A stretch of 64,000 bases of DNA from Acanthamoeba sp. SK_2022b (lineage: Eukaryota; Discosea; Longamoebia; Acanthamoebidae): contig JANDJZ010000136.1 of NCBI GenBank assembly GCA_027943245.1, forward strand, positions 1 through 64,000, written 5' to 3'. The position numbers were made by a program, and so were the translations under genes. Every line of letters begins with the position of its first letter. Within the stretch, counting starts at the first letter, position 1. The notes beneath the pieces were generated by a model that was given only the letters and a program-made list of their open reading frames with translations, was not told the DNA's origin and did not search any database. Positions 1 to 11,126 of this stretch are shown piece after piece.

Positions 1-26
1 GGTGAGATGGGCGCCCATCGCTGCTG

Positions 27-818
27 ATGCATGCGGTCCGCGAATACAGAGTCGAAGGGGCGACGGGCGGGCTGTACGCGTGGGAGGCCGAGGACAGCCG
101 TGACCCGTTCCACATTTTGCGTCGACTGCTGCTGGACGAGATCCTCGAGGACGAGGAGGTCTACGCGTGGCTCAACTACGTCGAGGAGCACGGCGCCGAC
201 GATGCCAAGGAGGGCGCAGCGGGGCGGGCCACCAAGAAGCGCCTGCACGACAGCGACACGGAGAGCGAGTGCGAGGGCGAGGGGATGGCTCGCCCCATGC
301 CCGGCAGCAACGCCATCAGCCCGGCGCCCACGGTCGCTGGCTGGCACCTACCCGAGGACCGCCACTCGTCGCGCCGACGGAGCAGCACGCTCCAGCGAGG
401 CATTTGTCGAGGCGGCACCATCTACGTGCCCAGCACCGGGGCTGGGCAGGGCCAGGAGGGGGGCTCGTCGGCCTTTGCGAGCTGGGACGCGCCCAAAGGC
501 GGCGAGGCTGTGGAGTGGCAGGGAAGCGGGGACGACATAATGGGCAACCTGGAGGGGCTGGCGGGGCGACTTGGGCAAAGCGGCTACCGGCCGCGTAGGC
601 AGGGCGTGGTGGAGATCGGAGGCAAGATCAGGCACGCGTGGCTGCGGCAGTGGCGGGGGAGGGGCAACGACAACCGATTCTACATTCCGCGAATCACGCG
701 GGACCGGCTCAACAACCTGCGCGTTGTGTGGGAAGACGAGGAGGAGGAGTACGACGAACACCTCCAACAGCGCGAGAAGGACCGACAGTCAAGGAGAGAC
801 GGCGACAGTGCGCACTAA
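27..818 (+). CDS. Hypothetical protein, probably the 3' part of a gene cut by the window edge
   Basis: An open frame runs from an ATG at 27 to a stop at 816-818, about 263 residues. An in-frame stop at 3-5 means that either the ATG is the real start or an exon begins just after base 6. The N-terminal 60 residues are acidic and helical (…ILRRLLLDEILEDEEVYAWL…). The middle is low-complexity and Gly/Ser/Pro-rich. The last 90 residues are conserved-looking and mixed charge, with aromatic and basic patches (HAWLRQW, NRFYIPRI). I recognise no domain. The gene converges on the reductase gene, which ends at 901. The coding call rests on length and composition; function is unknown. Confidence 0.5.
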   Translation: MHAVREYRVEGATGGLYAWEAEDSRDPFHILRRLLLDEILEDEEVYAWLNYVEEHGADDAKEGAAGRATKKRLHDSDTESECEGEGMARPMPGSNAISPAPTVAGWHLPEDRHSSRRRSSTLQRGICRGGTIYVPSTGAGQGQEGGSSAFASWDAPKGGEAVEWQGSGDDIMGNLEGLAGRLGQSGYRPRRQGVVEIGGKIRHAWLRQWRGRGNDNRFYIPRITRDRLNNLRVVWEDEEEEYDEHLQQREKDRQSRRDGDSAH

Positions 819-900
819 CTGACCCGCGGCAGCTCTGGATTATGTTGTTCGGCTTTGTGTGACGGCCAACGTTGTAATGTAGCTTGCTCTCTGGCAAACC

Positions 901-3028
901 TCACGCCATGGTCTTGCGTGCGCTCCACACGTCGCGCAGGTACCTACGCTCCCGCTGCAGGCGGGCAAGCACGGCGTGGGGGTCCTCGGTTTCGAAACCC
1001 ACTGCCTTCCCGTGCACAGCGATGACTTGGGCCAGCGCCTCGTGCACGCCCGCAGCCATTCCTTGTGCATCCCTGGTCGTGGTCATGTGGTCGTTAGCAC
1101 ACACGAAGACACGAACTTGCCGCAAAGTGCCCCACACAAAGATCAGCGCGGCCCGCATACCCGCAGACATAGAGCACGGCCTTGTGGTCGACCAGTAGCC
1201 GATGAACTTCCCGTCCATGCTCTACTATTCGGTCCTGCACCTTGCATGGCTCGATGGCTGCGGAACCCCCCCCCCCAATCCGAATTCAGCCATGACTTGA
1301 GACAACAGGGGATGAAGGTCTCACTTTCGCGTGATGCCGCGGGGATGAGGCGGGTGAGGACGCCTTCGTGCTGCATGGCCTCGAGTTCCTCCCGGAAGAG
1401 GAAGTCGCCGTCGAGGTGGCGAAAGCCAAAGAACAGCCAACACTCACCGAGGGCCGTCCCCGTTCGCTCTCGCATCGCTCTCCGGTGCTGCAGAAAGCCC
1501 CTGCACAGCGCGTCAACGTCGGTCCAGACCCTGCGCGTCGATGCGCGAGCGGAGTGGGGCAGGTCTCGCCCATGTTCATACCGGAAGGGCGCAATGCCCG
1601 AGCCCGCACAGATCAGGATCAGGGGAAGGGTCGGGTCAGAGGGGAGCTGGAAGTCGGTCGTCCGCTTGATGGACACCTCGAGCAAGGGCAACTGGTGTGG
1701 TCCCGCTCCGCTCGCGTCCCTGTCCTCGCCGTCCCCTCTTTCGCGCCGCTTGCAGTCGTCCGTCGACGCGCCATCGCCATCGCCGACCGAGCACCGGCGG
1801 TGGTCGATCGCGAGGGAGCGCAGCCACGACGTGCACAGGCCGCGTCGCTGACGGCAGTGGGGCGCGGGCGTGACATACTCGACCACCGGGAAGACCACGT
1901 CGACGGACGAGGGACAGAGCAGCGGAGACGACGCAATGGAGTAGTACCGCTCCCGCTGCGGTGGGAGGTGCTCCAGGACGTGCTCCAGCGGAGGCCTGCA
2001 CGACGGGTAGCGCTCCAGCACTTCCAGCAGCCCAGGCCTCTGCACGCCCCCACACACTCCGCGGAGCCCTCCCATGAGCCACTGCCTCGGTGCAAAGAAG
2101 AGAGAGAGGAAGGCATGCCTGGTGTAGGATGTTGCGCTGATAGAATTCGCGCTGCCACTGGGCCGTGCCACAGAGGTAGAGGAGCTCTTCCTTTTCCTCC
2201 TCGTCAAAGGTGAACTGGGCCAGCGCGTGCAGCATGGCCTTGGACGGCGGCGCGCTGATGTCGCACTTGTACCTGCACGCGATGCACATACGGGCCAGCC
2301 CCGGGCGACCGATCAGCAACGAACGCCCCGGGGAGGGGGGGGGGGCGAGGCTGCTCACATAAGGATGTGCGCGAGCGTGCATGGGGGCTCGCCGACAAGG
2401 AAGTGCTGATGCCTTGCCTCGGCCTCGTCCAGTATCGATATGGGACCGCTGTCGTCTGCCCCTGGGCTCGCTCCCTGCACGGAACTCGCTGGGCTAACCA
2501 CGACCACCTGCTCGCCATTTGTCCGAAGCCTGCCGGCCATTCAGCCACCGAGCAGCACTCGAGCATGCTCGGTCGGAGAAAGGGGAGGAACCGTAGGAGG
2601 AGGGTGTGAACGATGTTGGCGTCGTTGTGGGGTCGGACGACCAGGTAGTCGCCGGGCTCGTAGGCATGGGAGGAGCCGATACCCAGCTCGAGCAGCATCA
2701 CCTGCCGCACGTCGAGGCCTCGTGCTAGCGCCTTCTCGGTGAGCACGGCGGCCCCCAAGATTGAGGCGAAAGAGCCCGCTGTGGCGGTCGGACGCACGGG
2801 CGATTGCCGCGTAGGATCGTCGACGACGTGAATGGAGATGCTACAGTGGGGGCCGATCTTCATCTTCATCTGCTCCCGCATTTTCAGGAGACGCACGGTG
2901 GTACGGTGGCGTTGCAGTGCCTGCTCATAGATGTCACGCACACACGGGCAGCAGTCGTTGTTGCAGCAGTCCTCAGGTGCAGGCTCCTCCGGCGGCGGAG
3001 GCAAATGTAACTCAGATTCATCTTCCAT
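901..3028 (-). CDS. NADPH-cytochrome P450 reductase-like flavoprotein lacking an FMN domain
   Basis: The start ATG is at 3028 and several short introns are present. The N-terminus carries the Cys-rich signature DCCNNDCCPCVRDIYEQAL, typical of the oxidoreductase-like N-terminal domain. The rest follows the FAD/NADPH half of the P450 reductase/diflavin family: a YEPGDYLVVRP connecting segment, the RYYSIASSP FAD motif (RxYS), GSGIAPFR and FFGFR...DFLFREELE for NADPH binding, and a C-terminal VHEALAQVIAVHGK...LRDVW. The flavodoxin (FMN) domain that normally precedes this module is absent. In the family this module moves electrons from NADPH to FAD; the acceptor here is unknown. The segment after VFVC has about nine extra residues before DAQGMA. 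Exon borders are approximate. It lies tail to tail with the gene to its left and 236 bp beyond the end of the clathrin gene. Confidence 0.85.
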
Positions 3029-3264
3029 CTGCAGAGTGGGCGACTGTTCTAATCTCGGCGCATGAGGATCCGGGAGAGCACAACAGGAGACGAAAGGTGA
3101 CAGGAACAGGTTGAAGTAGTATCATTCAAAGAGTGTTGAAAGGAGAAGAGGAACACAGAGAGCCTGGAGGTCGTGGGGCGGTCTTGAAGAGGAAGGTGAG
3201 CTGTAGTAGCCTTACACAGGACGAGGATCGCCACACTACACCACGACTCGTGCACCCTTCCTAC

Positions 3265-6200
3265 TCACTGGGAGAAGGGGGCGGGAGGGTGGGCCGAGGC
3301 GAGGGGGTGCGGGTGGCCGCCGAGGTGGCCGGTGGGGCGGGCAAAGGGAAAACTGCCGGAGCCGGGGGGGATGCCGGTCATGGTGGGGTGCATGGTGGGG
3401 ACGATGCCGGGCATGCCGGTGAAGGCCTGCGAGGGGACCATGGTGACCTGGCCGGCGCCGGTCATGATGGGGACCATGCCGGCGGGAGGGAAGAACTCGG
3501 CGCCGCCGCCGACCACGTTGGGGAAGTTGACGGGCTGGTCCTCGGGCTTCTTGTCGTCCTTCTTGGGCTTGGCGGCCTCGACGAGCTCGTCGACCTTGGT
3601 GGTGTACTCGCGGATGGCCTGGATGAGGTAGGGCATGGCGTAGTCGGTGAGGCCGTGCTTCCACGCGAGCTCGAGCACGACGTCGGCCTTGACGTAGTCG
3701 TAGCACGTGTAGAGGCAGGCGGCGAAGCACTCGGCGTCGCCCTTCTGCACGAAGAACCTCAGCAGTTCCTCCACGACGTCGGCGTTGCCCGACTCGGCCG
3801 CGGTCTGCATGGCGTCCTTGAACAGGTCGTCCGACTTGCTGAGCTCCACCGACTTCTGCCACTCCGAGTTCTGCTTGTACAGCTGCGCCGCGATCCTGCG
3901 GAACTCGAGCAGCTCGTGCTTCTCGAGAGTGCGCGCGAGGGCCAGGTGGTTCAGCTTGTCATAGGTCTCGATCGAGTGCTTGAGCGACTCGTAGTCCTCC
4001 TCTTCAATGTACAATTCGTTGAGAGCTTCGTTGACGGCCGGCACGTTCTCGGATTGCACTGAGGTGAGGTAGGGCTTGATGAGGGCCAGCAGGTTCATCT
4101 CGCGGGCCACTGACACCACCTTGGTGTGATCGACCTTGCCGCTGACCACATGGAGCAGGTCGTTGGCCAGCAACGGGTGCTCGGAGAGGTAGAAGCGCAC
4201 AGCCTGTATACGAGAACGAGAGCACAATGACAAGGACACACAAGACAGTGAGTGAATTGGTGTTGCTGGAGAAACGCAGAGAGAGCGCGCGCAGTGCAAG
4301 GGGCTGTTGCTGTTGCATTGTTTTCAGTTGCTAGAGTAGGTCCACATCGTAAATTGTGTCAATTCGGACAGGGATAACTATAAATTACATCATTTGATGC
4401 AACAGCAGGCCCAGCGGCACACTACGAAGATTAGGGAAGGGGCGGAGACTGTACCTTGTAGACGGTCTCGAGGTTGTTGACCTTGGTGATGGTGCTCTTG
4501 AACTCGTTGTGATCCCAGGCTTCGACCGGGTGGTTGACCATGGTCATCGCAGCATTCTCGTGCTCGTTGCTGGCTTTGTACAGGTAGGTGAGCTCCTTCC
4601 ACTGCGCGTTGGTCTGGCACCAACGGATGACCTTGGGGAAGCTGATGCGGTCGGGGAACAGCTCGAGGTGCTCCTGCAGCTTCTCGGGCTTGTACTTGGA
4701 GTACAGAATCGCCAGCTCGGTGAACATCGCCTTGTGGGCGCGGTCGAGGCCCAGGCTCGAGGCTGTACGCAAGCGCAGACGTTAGTTACGCCTATCACTG
4801 AGCTCCGGGCGCATAAGAAACGAACGAAACAGAGTCGCGGAGTTCGTACTGAGGACTGAGATGATCTCCTCGAAGTAGCCCCTGCTCTCATACCGCCAGA
4901 CCAGCTCGTCAAGCTCGTCGCCGTGGATGACGATGTGGAGGGCGCAGATCTGGGCCAGGCGGAACTCCTTGACCTCGATGAGGTGGAGGTTGACTTCCTT
5001 CCAAGTCTTGGTGCTGCCGGCCTTGCGGGCCGCCTCCACAGCCGACGAGTACTGCTGCAGCTTGACGAGTGTAGTGGCGAGGCGAGCGTGGTTGTGGATG
5101 TTGCTGAAGAGCAGCTTGGCCGCCTCGTACATGCCCTCCTCGAAGCATCTGTCGCCGATCAATTGGATCTGGACACAATCCGACGGAGGGGGGAGTAAGC
5201 AAGGAGAGGCCGCGCGAACAAGGCAACGAGGGAATAGGAGGCGGTACCTGAGCGCAGTTGGGGCCAGAAATGAACTCCTCTAGCTCGGCAAGCCTGTTGA
5301 CCTTGGCCAGGGCGTAAATCAGTTCAGACTCAATATGAGCCTCCTTCACCTTCTTCCTGCACATCTGGAGGAACTTGACGAGCGGGTCCCAGAGCTGCTC
5401 CCTCTCAGCGGCAACGATGACATCCACGTAGTTCTCGGGATCGTTGGCCTTGATGTACGACTCTGTCGTTGGTAGCGGTGATGGTGGTGGTGTGGGAAGA
5501 ATCAAGGTGAGCGTTAGCTATGAGCACAACGCGACGCGTAGTCGACAGAAAGAGAGGGCTGCAAAGGGGTGTTGCTGTTGCATTGTTTTCAGTTGCTAGA
5601 GTAGGTCCACATCGTAAATTGTGTCAATTCGGACAGGGATAACTATAAATTACATCATTTGATGCAACAGCAGGCCCAGCGGCACTATAAATGGGAGAGG
5701 GGAGGGAGAGGGAGGAGTGTAAGGAGTGTACCAATGGCTTCGGTCACGAAGTTGTTCTGGAGCTGCGCCTTGGCAAGGATGGAGTAGACCTCCGGCTCGT
5801 TGACCTGGCTGGCAAAGGACACAGCAGCCTCGAGGTCGTTGAGGGAGTTCAAGATGACGGTGATGGCCTGCGGGTGGAGCTTGAACTTCTTGTAGATGGC
5901 GACGGCCTCGTTGTAGAGCTGGGCACCCTCGGCGATGGTGGCGATGTCGGGTCCTTCGAAGTTGTCCAGGCGGTTCACGTACTCCATCACCCGCGAGCTG
6001 TCGGCCTTGATGGCCGTGAGGATCAGCAGGTTCTGCAGGTTCTTGTTGTTGCTGAAGTCTGAGGGCTCGAGCACGATCTTCTCGAGCAGGCCAATGAGCT
6101 CCCGCGGCATGTCGGCGTTCATGAGGGCCTTCACGGCGGACGAGACCTCATCGGGGTTCTTGCTCTCGGGCAAGGCGGTCTGCACCACTTGGTCGAGCAC

Positions 6201-9200
6201 GGCCTGACGGAACTCGTTGTTGTCGTCGAGCACCTTCAGCCACAGGTCCTGGCTCTGCCTCTCGACGAGGTAGCGCGCCTGGCTCTTGAACAGAGAGTTT
6301 TTGTTGGTGACCGCCACCAGCTCATCATCGCAAAGGCCTGGAGAGCCGATACAAGAGTGGATGAGATCGAGCAGATGAGGGAGCGCGTAGCAAAGAGCAA
6401 AGCAGAAGTGATCAGACAATAATTTGATTCCGGTTAGAGCTTATCCTCATGGCGCATCAGTAGAGGGAGCTCGTTTATCATCACAAGAGTTGATTGAGAA
6501 GGGGCAATTGGCACGGGAGGAGGGCGATTGGTACCTCGCTTGTAGATAAGGAAGGCCAGGTGGGGGTCGCGGTTCTCGCAGTACTTGCCGACAACCCTGC
6601 TGTCGTAGTAGTTGTTGGAGTTGAGGAACTTCTCGGGGTCCCTGTTGAGGTCGATGTTGATCTTGGCCAGGGCGTTGTGAGTGGCCGGTTCCGTGTTGCC
6701 CTCGTTCACGCGGGCCTCGAGCCAGGGCAGCAGCAGCTTCAGGCGGTTGCGCTTCTCGATCGCAGCAACGAGGTCTGGTGTTTCGCAGAGAAGGCGATGG
6801 GTGAGAGGGGGGGGGTTAAGTACAGAGCCACTGGCAGGAGAGGTACCGTCAACAGGGCACAAGTTCCTCACCGACAGGATGAGCTTCTGGATGTAGTCCT
6901 CGCCGCAATCTACATCGAGCAGGGCACCAACCACGGCGGGAGTGTTGATCGGGTTGATCTTCTGCACGTAGGCCTGGAGAGCCGGGACAAGGGTGGGTGA
7001 GATCGAGCAGATGAGGGAGCGCGAAGCAAAGAGCAAAGCAGAAATGATCAGACAATAATTTGATTCCGGTTAGAGCTTATCCTCATGGCGCATCAGTAGA
7101 GGGAGCTCGTTTATCATCACAGAGACTACGAGGGCAAAAAGCCCGCGATTGATAGCTGGGCATACCTCAATGTACTGGAGCATGCTGTTGGCGTAGAGGT
7201 AACGGGTGAGCTCCTCCACGAAATCGAAGCGGTCGCACACGATGATGAGGGGCAGTTGGTCAGGAAGGCGCGCCTCCTAGAGCACGCATGACAGAGAAAC
7301 AGCGTGTTAGAGCGGCTAACGAAGAAGCGAAACGGCCAAATACAGATGACAAACATGACGAGGGCATTCAGTAAGGTCTTTTCTTCGCATCTACAACCGA
7401 CTGATTAGGTCGATTGCATAAGAAGGTGTCCTAAGAATACCGAAATCATCCTGTGCCCCCCCCCCGCCCAACTCGCTTCCACATTCACCGCACAAACCCC
7501 ACCCCGGGAGCGGGTTCAAGTGCGCACCTTGAGGAAGTCGCGGACTTTCTTGGGGTCGTAGTAGTTGCTCTCCCGGCAGATGCGTTCAACGTCGCGAAGG
7601 GCGTTCATCTTAACGGCAGCCTCGATATACTTAAAGTGCACCTCGGGATCCTGGGAGTAGGACACGACGGCGCCGAGGTAGTGGTAGAGACCGTCGTAGC
7701 TGTTACAAGACTCGAAGAGGTCGATCAGCGCGGCAGGGGTGAGTTGTTCGGAGTACTTGGTGGCGACAGCAACGACGGTCTGCAGGTTCTGTCGCGGGTT
7801 GACCCGCATCAGCTCCTTCAGGCAGTCCACGCTGTCCTCCACCGAGAGCTGACCAAAGTAGTTGACCAGGAACTCGGGGTTGATCGCGTGGGTGTTGAGC
7901 ATGACCCTCTTGATGTCGGTGATGTTGGTGTAGTGCTCCAACGCCTGTGAGAAGAGGCCAACCGTCAATTAAAACGTTGTCGTGCGCGGGCAATGGGGGA
8001 GGGGCGAGTGGTTGCAGATGTGGTGTTTCTTCAGCGGTTGCTTGATGTCAGCAACCCGACCCGAAAGGCCGGGAATATGGTCTCAAAGATTATTTTGCCA
8101 TCACGAGAGGGGGGATGGTCTGTGTTATTGGGTAGAGGTGTGGCAGAGACAACGCACCCGTTGGTAGAGGCCGGCCTTCTCGCAGAGCTGGGCGATGTAG
8201 GGCTTGTTGTAGTGAGTGAGCATCTCGTAGCCCATGATGGCGTCGGCCACCTGAGGCGCCTGCATCAGGTTGACCTCGAGGAGGCGGGTCTGGAGGGGTC
8301 CTTCCTCGGGCCTGTTGCCCTTGAGGACGTCGAGCAACAGCGAGGTGGTCTCCTGGACCATGTTACGATGCAGGAACAGATCCACGACCTGGTTTACGTC
8401 GATCTTGGAGGCCTGGGGACCGGAGAGGAGCTTGGCGGCGAAGTTGGCGGCCCCCTGGGGATTGGTCTGGACGAGGCCGTTCAGGATGTACATGAAGTCA
8501 GGCGAGTAGCCAGTCTTCTCCGAGTAGAGGAGAATGCGCTCGTACTGCCCGCTGTCGGCGAGGCACTGGACCACCTTGTCCTTGGAGTCGGCGAGGTAGT
8601 AGATCGAGAGGGCCAGGTTGGGGTCGTAGGGGCGGACCAGGTCACCGAGCTCCTCGCTACAGTCGAGTTTCTCCTCCTTGAGCCAGTTCTGGAGGAGCTC
8701 CTTGCGGCCCTGCTGGAGCACGGGGCGGGAGAGCTCGAGTGACTCGACCTTGTTGAGCTTGCCCTTCTCCAGCAGCACGGAGAAGTACTGGAGGAGCGGT
8801 GAGGGCTGGCCGGGAGAGCCGGGCAATCGGGAGAACATCTGGATGGTCTGGGTGGACCGAAGCATGCCCTGCGGAGAGTCGGCGCAGACCTTGGCGGCCT
8901 CCTTGTAGCGCCCCTGCTGGAACAGCTGGTTGAACTGGGCAGTGACGAGCTCTTCGGCGCCGCGGAGGTTGTTCTTGGAGGCGAACTTGATGGCGAGATC
9001 AAAGTCGTTGAGCTGCGTGCAGATGTAGGGCACGATGGTGTTCTCGTCGACGGTGACGGAGAGCACCTGGCCCTTCCTGTTGACGCCGATAATGCCGCCC
9101 GTGGAGGCCTGCGGGGCGGTGACGAAGATGGTCTCGGCCGAAATGCGGTTCATATAGAGGAGCTTGCCGGTGTTGACGTCGAAGATGTGAATGTAGCCGA

Positions 9201-10266
9201 ACTTGGTGATCATGTAGACCACTGAGTACTTGTCGCTCACCTGCATCGCCACGGGGAAGTCCTGCGCGGCCTCTGCGGGGAAATAGATGTCGGTCTGCTT
9301 CTTCTCGAAGCCGCCGCCCTCGCCCGTCTGGCCCACCTCGAGGATGTAAAGCTTGGACGACTGCGCCGTACGCGAGGCGAAGCAGAAGAGGGTCGAGTTC
9401 CGCGTCGAACCCTCGGTGCGGAAGTTGCAGAAGGCCGCCGCGTGGCCCTCGAGCGCCTGGCTCACCTTGCGGTCGACTGAGTAGAGCTGCATGGCACCGG
9501 CAATGCGGTCGTCCTTCCTCGTGATACCGATGACCACGCACCACTTCTCGGCCGCGTCGACGCGGTAGTTGATGATCTGTGTTCCGGCCAGAGACTGGTG
9601 GCGAGCGAAAATCTTCTGCGGCTTGGCGTTGTCTGAAGGGGGGGGGGGGAGCCGGTGAGCAGCGGAACCAAAAAAATTCCTGGTGTGAGGGAACAAGCGA
9701 ACCATTCATCGACCAGTGGTAGACGGAGGTGGCAGTGACCAGGGCAAGCTTGGAGTCGGAAATCCACTTCCAAAATTCGACGGGCTCGCTCATGACACAG
9801 TCGTTCACCTTGGCGCGCTCGCCGATGTTGAAAATCTGCAAATTTTGCGTATCTATTTTTTGCGGGGACACCATTAGATCGGTGCGCGATCACGCCAGTT
9901 AATTGATGCGAGCGAATGTACCTTTGAGGGCGAGGATGTTGTGCACAGGGTTCATAAGGGCTGAGTCGGCAGCTATGGGTCGTCGCACGACATTCGAGGG
10001 ATTCTGGAGGTCGATGATGACGACATTGCGCTCCTCGCCCACTTGATCGCGAACGCAGATGTACTTCTCTGACTCCATGGTCAGCGTAGCAAACCCGATG
10101 GACTGGGGATTAATCCCGAACGTGCCAAGCTGAGAGAGAGAGAGAACTGAGCAAGCCATCATCGACAGGAAAGCGGCGTAGATCAACAGCTGCCGATCAC
10201 TGTAAAATGTTGCGGGTGCTGCCATACCTGGGCGATCTCCTTGAACTGAATGGGAAGGGCCGACAT
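3265..10266 (-). CDS. CLTC: Clathrin heavy chain, complete gene, 13 exons
   Basis: Clathrin heavy chain forms the triskelion legs of coated vesicles. The protein starts [13 protein letters not shown] at 10266 and keeps the beta-propeller repeats ([35 protein letters not shown]), the ankle and leg repeats ([43 protein letters not shown]) and the hub. A Gly/Pro/Met-rich tail follows. Exons that keep phase, 5' to 3': 10228-10266, 9922-10129, 9703-9852, 8158-9632, 7528-7944, 7166-7276, 6847-6973, 6535-6774, 5732-6337, 5248-5462, 4850-5168, 4455-4762, 3265-4203. They sum to 5154 nt, or 1717 residues, slightly longer than the animal protein (about 1675). Introns 6 and 8, and 9 and 12, share repeated sequence. 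Seven of twelve introns begin GTAC. Confidence 0.98.
4305..4420 (-). repeat. Intronic repeat A, copy 1 (clathrin intron 12)
   Basis: A 116-bp block inside intron 12 (4204-4454) is identical, read base by base, to 5570-5685 in intron 9 and lies in the same orientation. Inside it an 11-bp inverted repeat, TGCTGTTGCAT at 4308-4318 and ATGCAACAGCA at 4397-4407, bounds an AT-rich core of about 78 bp. No target-site duplication is visible. It is noncoding and looks like a small mobile or introner-like unit, or the product of intron-to-intron copying. Confidence 0.9.
5570..5685 (-). repeat. Intronic repeat A, copy 2 (clathrin intron 9)
   Basis: The second 116-bp copy lies within intron 9 (5463-5731). 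It has no mismatch to the copy at 4305-4420 and carries the same 11-bp inverted ends. The sequences outside the block differ completely, so it is not a duplication of a larger gene segment; the exons between the two copies are single-copy coding DNA. Confidence 0.9.
6334..6485 (-). repeat. Intronic repeat B, copy 1 (clathrin intron 8)
   Basis: This 152-bp block matches 6970-7121 with about six substitutions. It covers most of intron 8 (6338-6534), including its splice acceptor, plus the first four exon bases. The donor-proximal part of the intron is unique. No inverted ends are seen, and its sequence is unrelated to repeat A. Confidence 0.88.
6970..7121 (-). repeat. Intronic repeat B, copy 2 (clathrin intron 6)
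   Basis: The second copy of the 152-bp block fills most of intron 6 (6974-7165) and again spans the acceptor. The substitutions cluster in the acceptor-proximal half, while the last 75 bases or so are identical. Intron 7, lying between introns 6 and 8, is a normal 72-nt intron without the repeat. Confidence 0.88.
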
Positions 10267-11053
10267 CGTGAGGCAGGTAGTGTGATCGAGTCGAAAAATA
10301 GAGATGGAAAAAAGATGTAGAGCCGCCGAGATTTAGTGCCAGTGTTTGGCCTGTGTTCCTTTCTTGTCGCCGCTCCCCGAGCTGCCTCTTCGCTCTCTTG
10401 ATGCTGTGTGCGTCGGGGGGATGAACAAAACAACAGATCAGCTGCTGGCTTCAAAAAACCACCACGTCCACGCTGACGCAGGGAAGAAGGCCGTGACGGT
10501 ACCCCCTAATTGGTCCGCACGACGGCAGACAGCCTCCTTAAGGAGGAGACGCTGGAATTCCACTCGGAGATTTCGCGACGGAGGGTGCGCCCGTCCTACT
10601 GCATGGTGCGCGTTGGTAGTGGGATTAAGTCGGGGCTGGGACTGACGGCGGCATGGTGGCAGGAGGTGGTGGTGGTGTACGAGTTGGTGGCGCAATGTGT
10701 TGGGAGTGTTACTGTTGGGGCAAAGCTCCGTCTCTCTTCTTATGCCCGTTTCCGGAGCACAAACACTGTGGTTTGCCGGAGTTGCGCTATCTCTCTTCCT
10801 CTTTCTTTCTTCACCGACCGCTCTCCAGGTCGGCCAAGCTGAGGACGGCTAAACAAAAGAAACACAACCAGCAGACACCAAATAAACCGCAAAAGCTGCC
10901 CCGTGGGCCGGCCTTCTGCAACAACACTAACGATCTGAGCAAAAACGGAGAAGAAAGGAGGACAACACCAAGAGGAGAGCGGGAAGCGGAATCGCTCACC
11001 TAAAGTGCGTCCAATTTATCCTCATATAAGCACAATTTACATACAAATAAGAA
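10267..11053. other. Intergenic region upstream of the clathrin gene; no gene supported
   Basis: About 790 bp lie between the clathrin start codon and the first tRNA gene. Short open frames occur on both strands, but none is longer than about 115 codons and none has a recognisable motif. It presumably holds the clathrin promoter and 5' UTR. CpG is frequent here, unlike the spacer beyond the tRNA gene. Confidence 0.6.
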
Positions 11054-11126
11054 GGGGGCGTAGCTCAACTGGTAGAGCGTCTGACTCCAGATCAGAAGGT
11101 TGCGTGTTCAAGTCACGTCGTCCTCA
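11054..11126 (+). tRNA. tRNA-Trp (CCA)
   Basis: A 73-nt cloverleaf with acceptor stem GGGGGCG paired to CGTCCTC (G-T wobbles), discriminator A, D-arm GCTC/GAGC, anticodon stem TCTGA/TCAGA with loop CTCCAGA, and T-arm GCGTG/CACGT with loop TTCAAGT. The anticodon CCA is at 11087-11089 and reads UGG. There is no intron and no encoded CCA end. A TTTT run about 12 nt downstream could stop RNA polymerase III. It is nearly identical to the minus-strand copy at 11669-11741. Confidence 0.95.

Noticed and set aside
4305..4420. Repeat A as a tRNA-like or snoRNA gene inside the clathrin intron
   Set aside because: It has no cloverleaf, no A or B box, and no C/D or H/ACA box arrangement that I can see; only the inverted ends are structured.
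10346..11003. Overlapping short open frames upstream of the clathrin gene as possible small genes
   Set aside because: All are at most about 115 codons, overlap each other on both strands, and have no motif or splice support.
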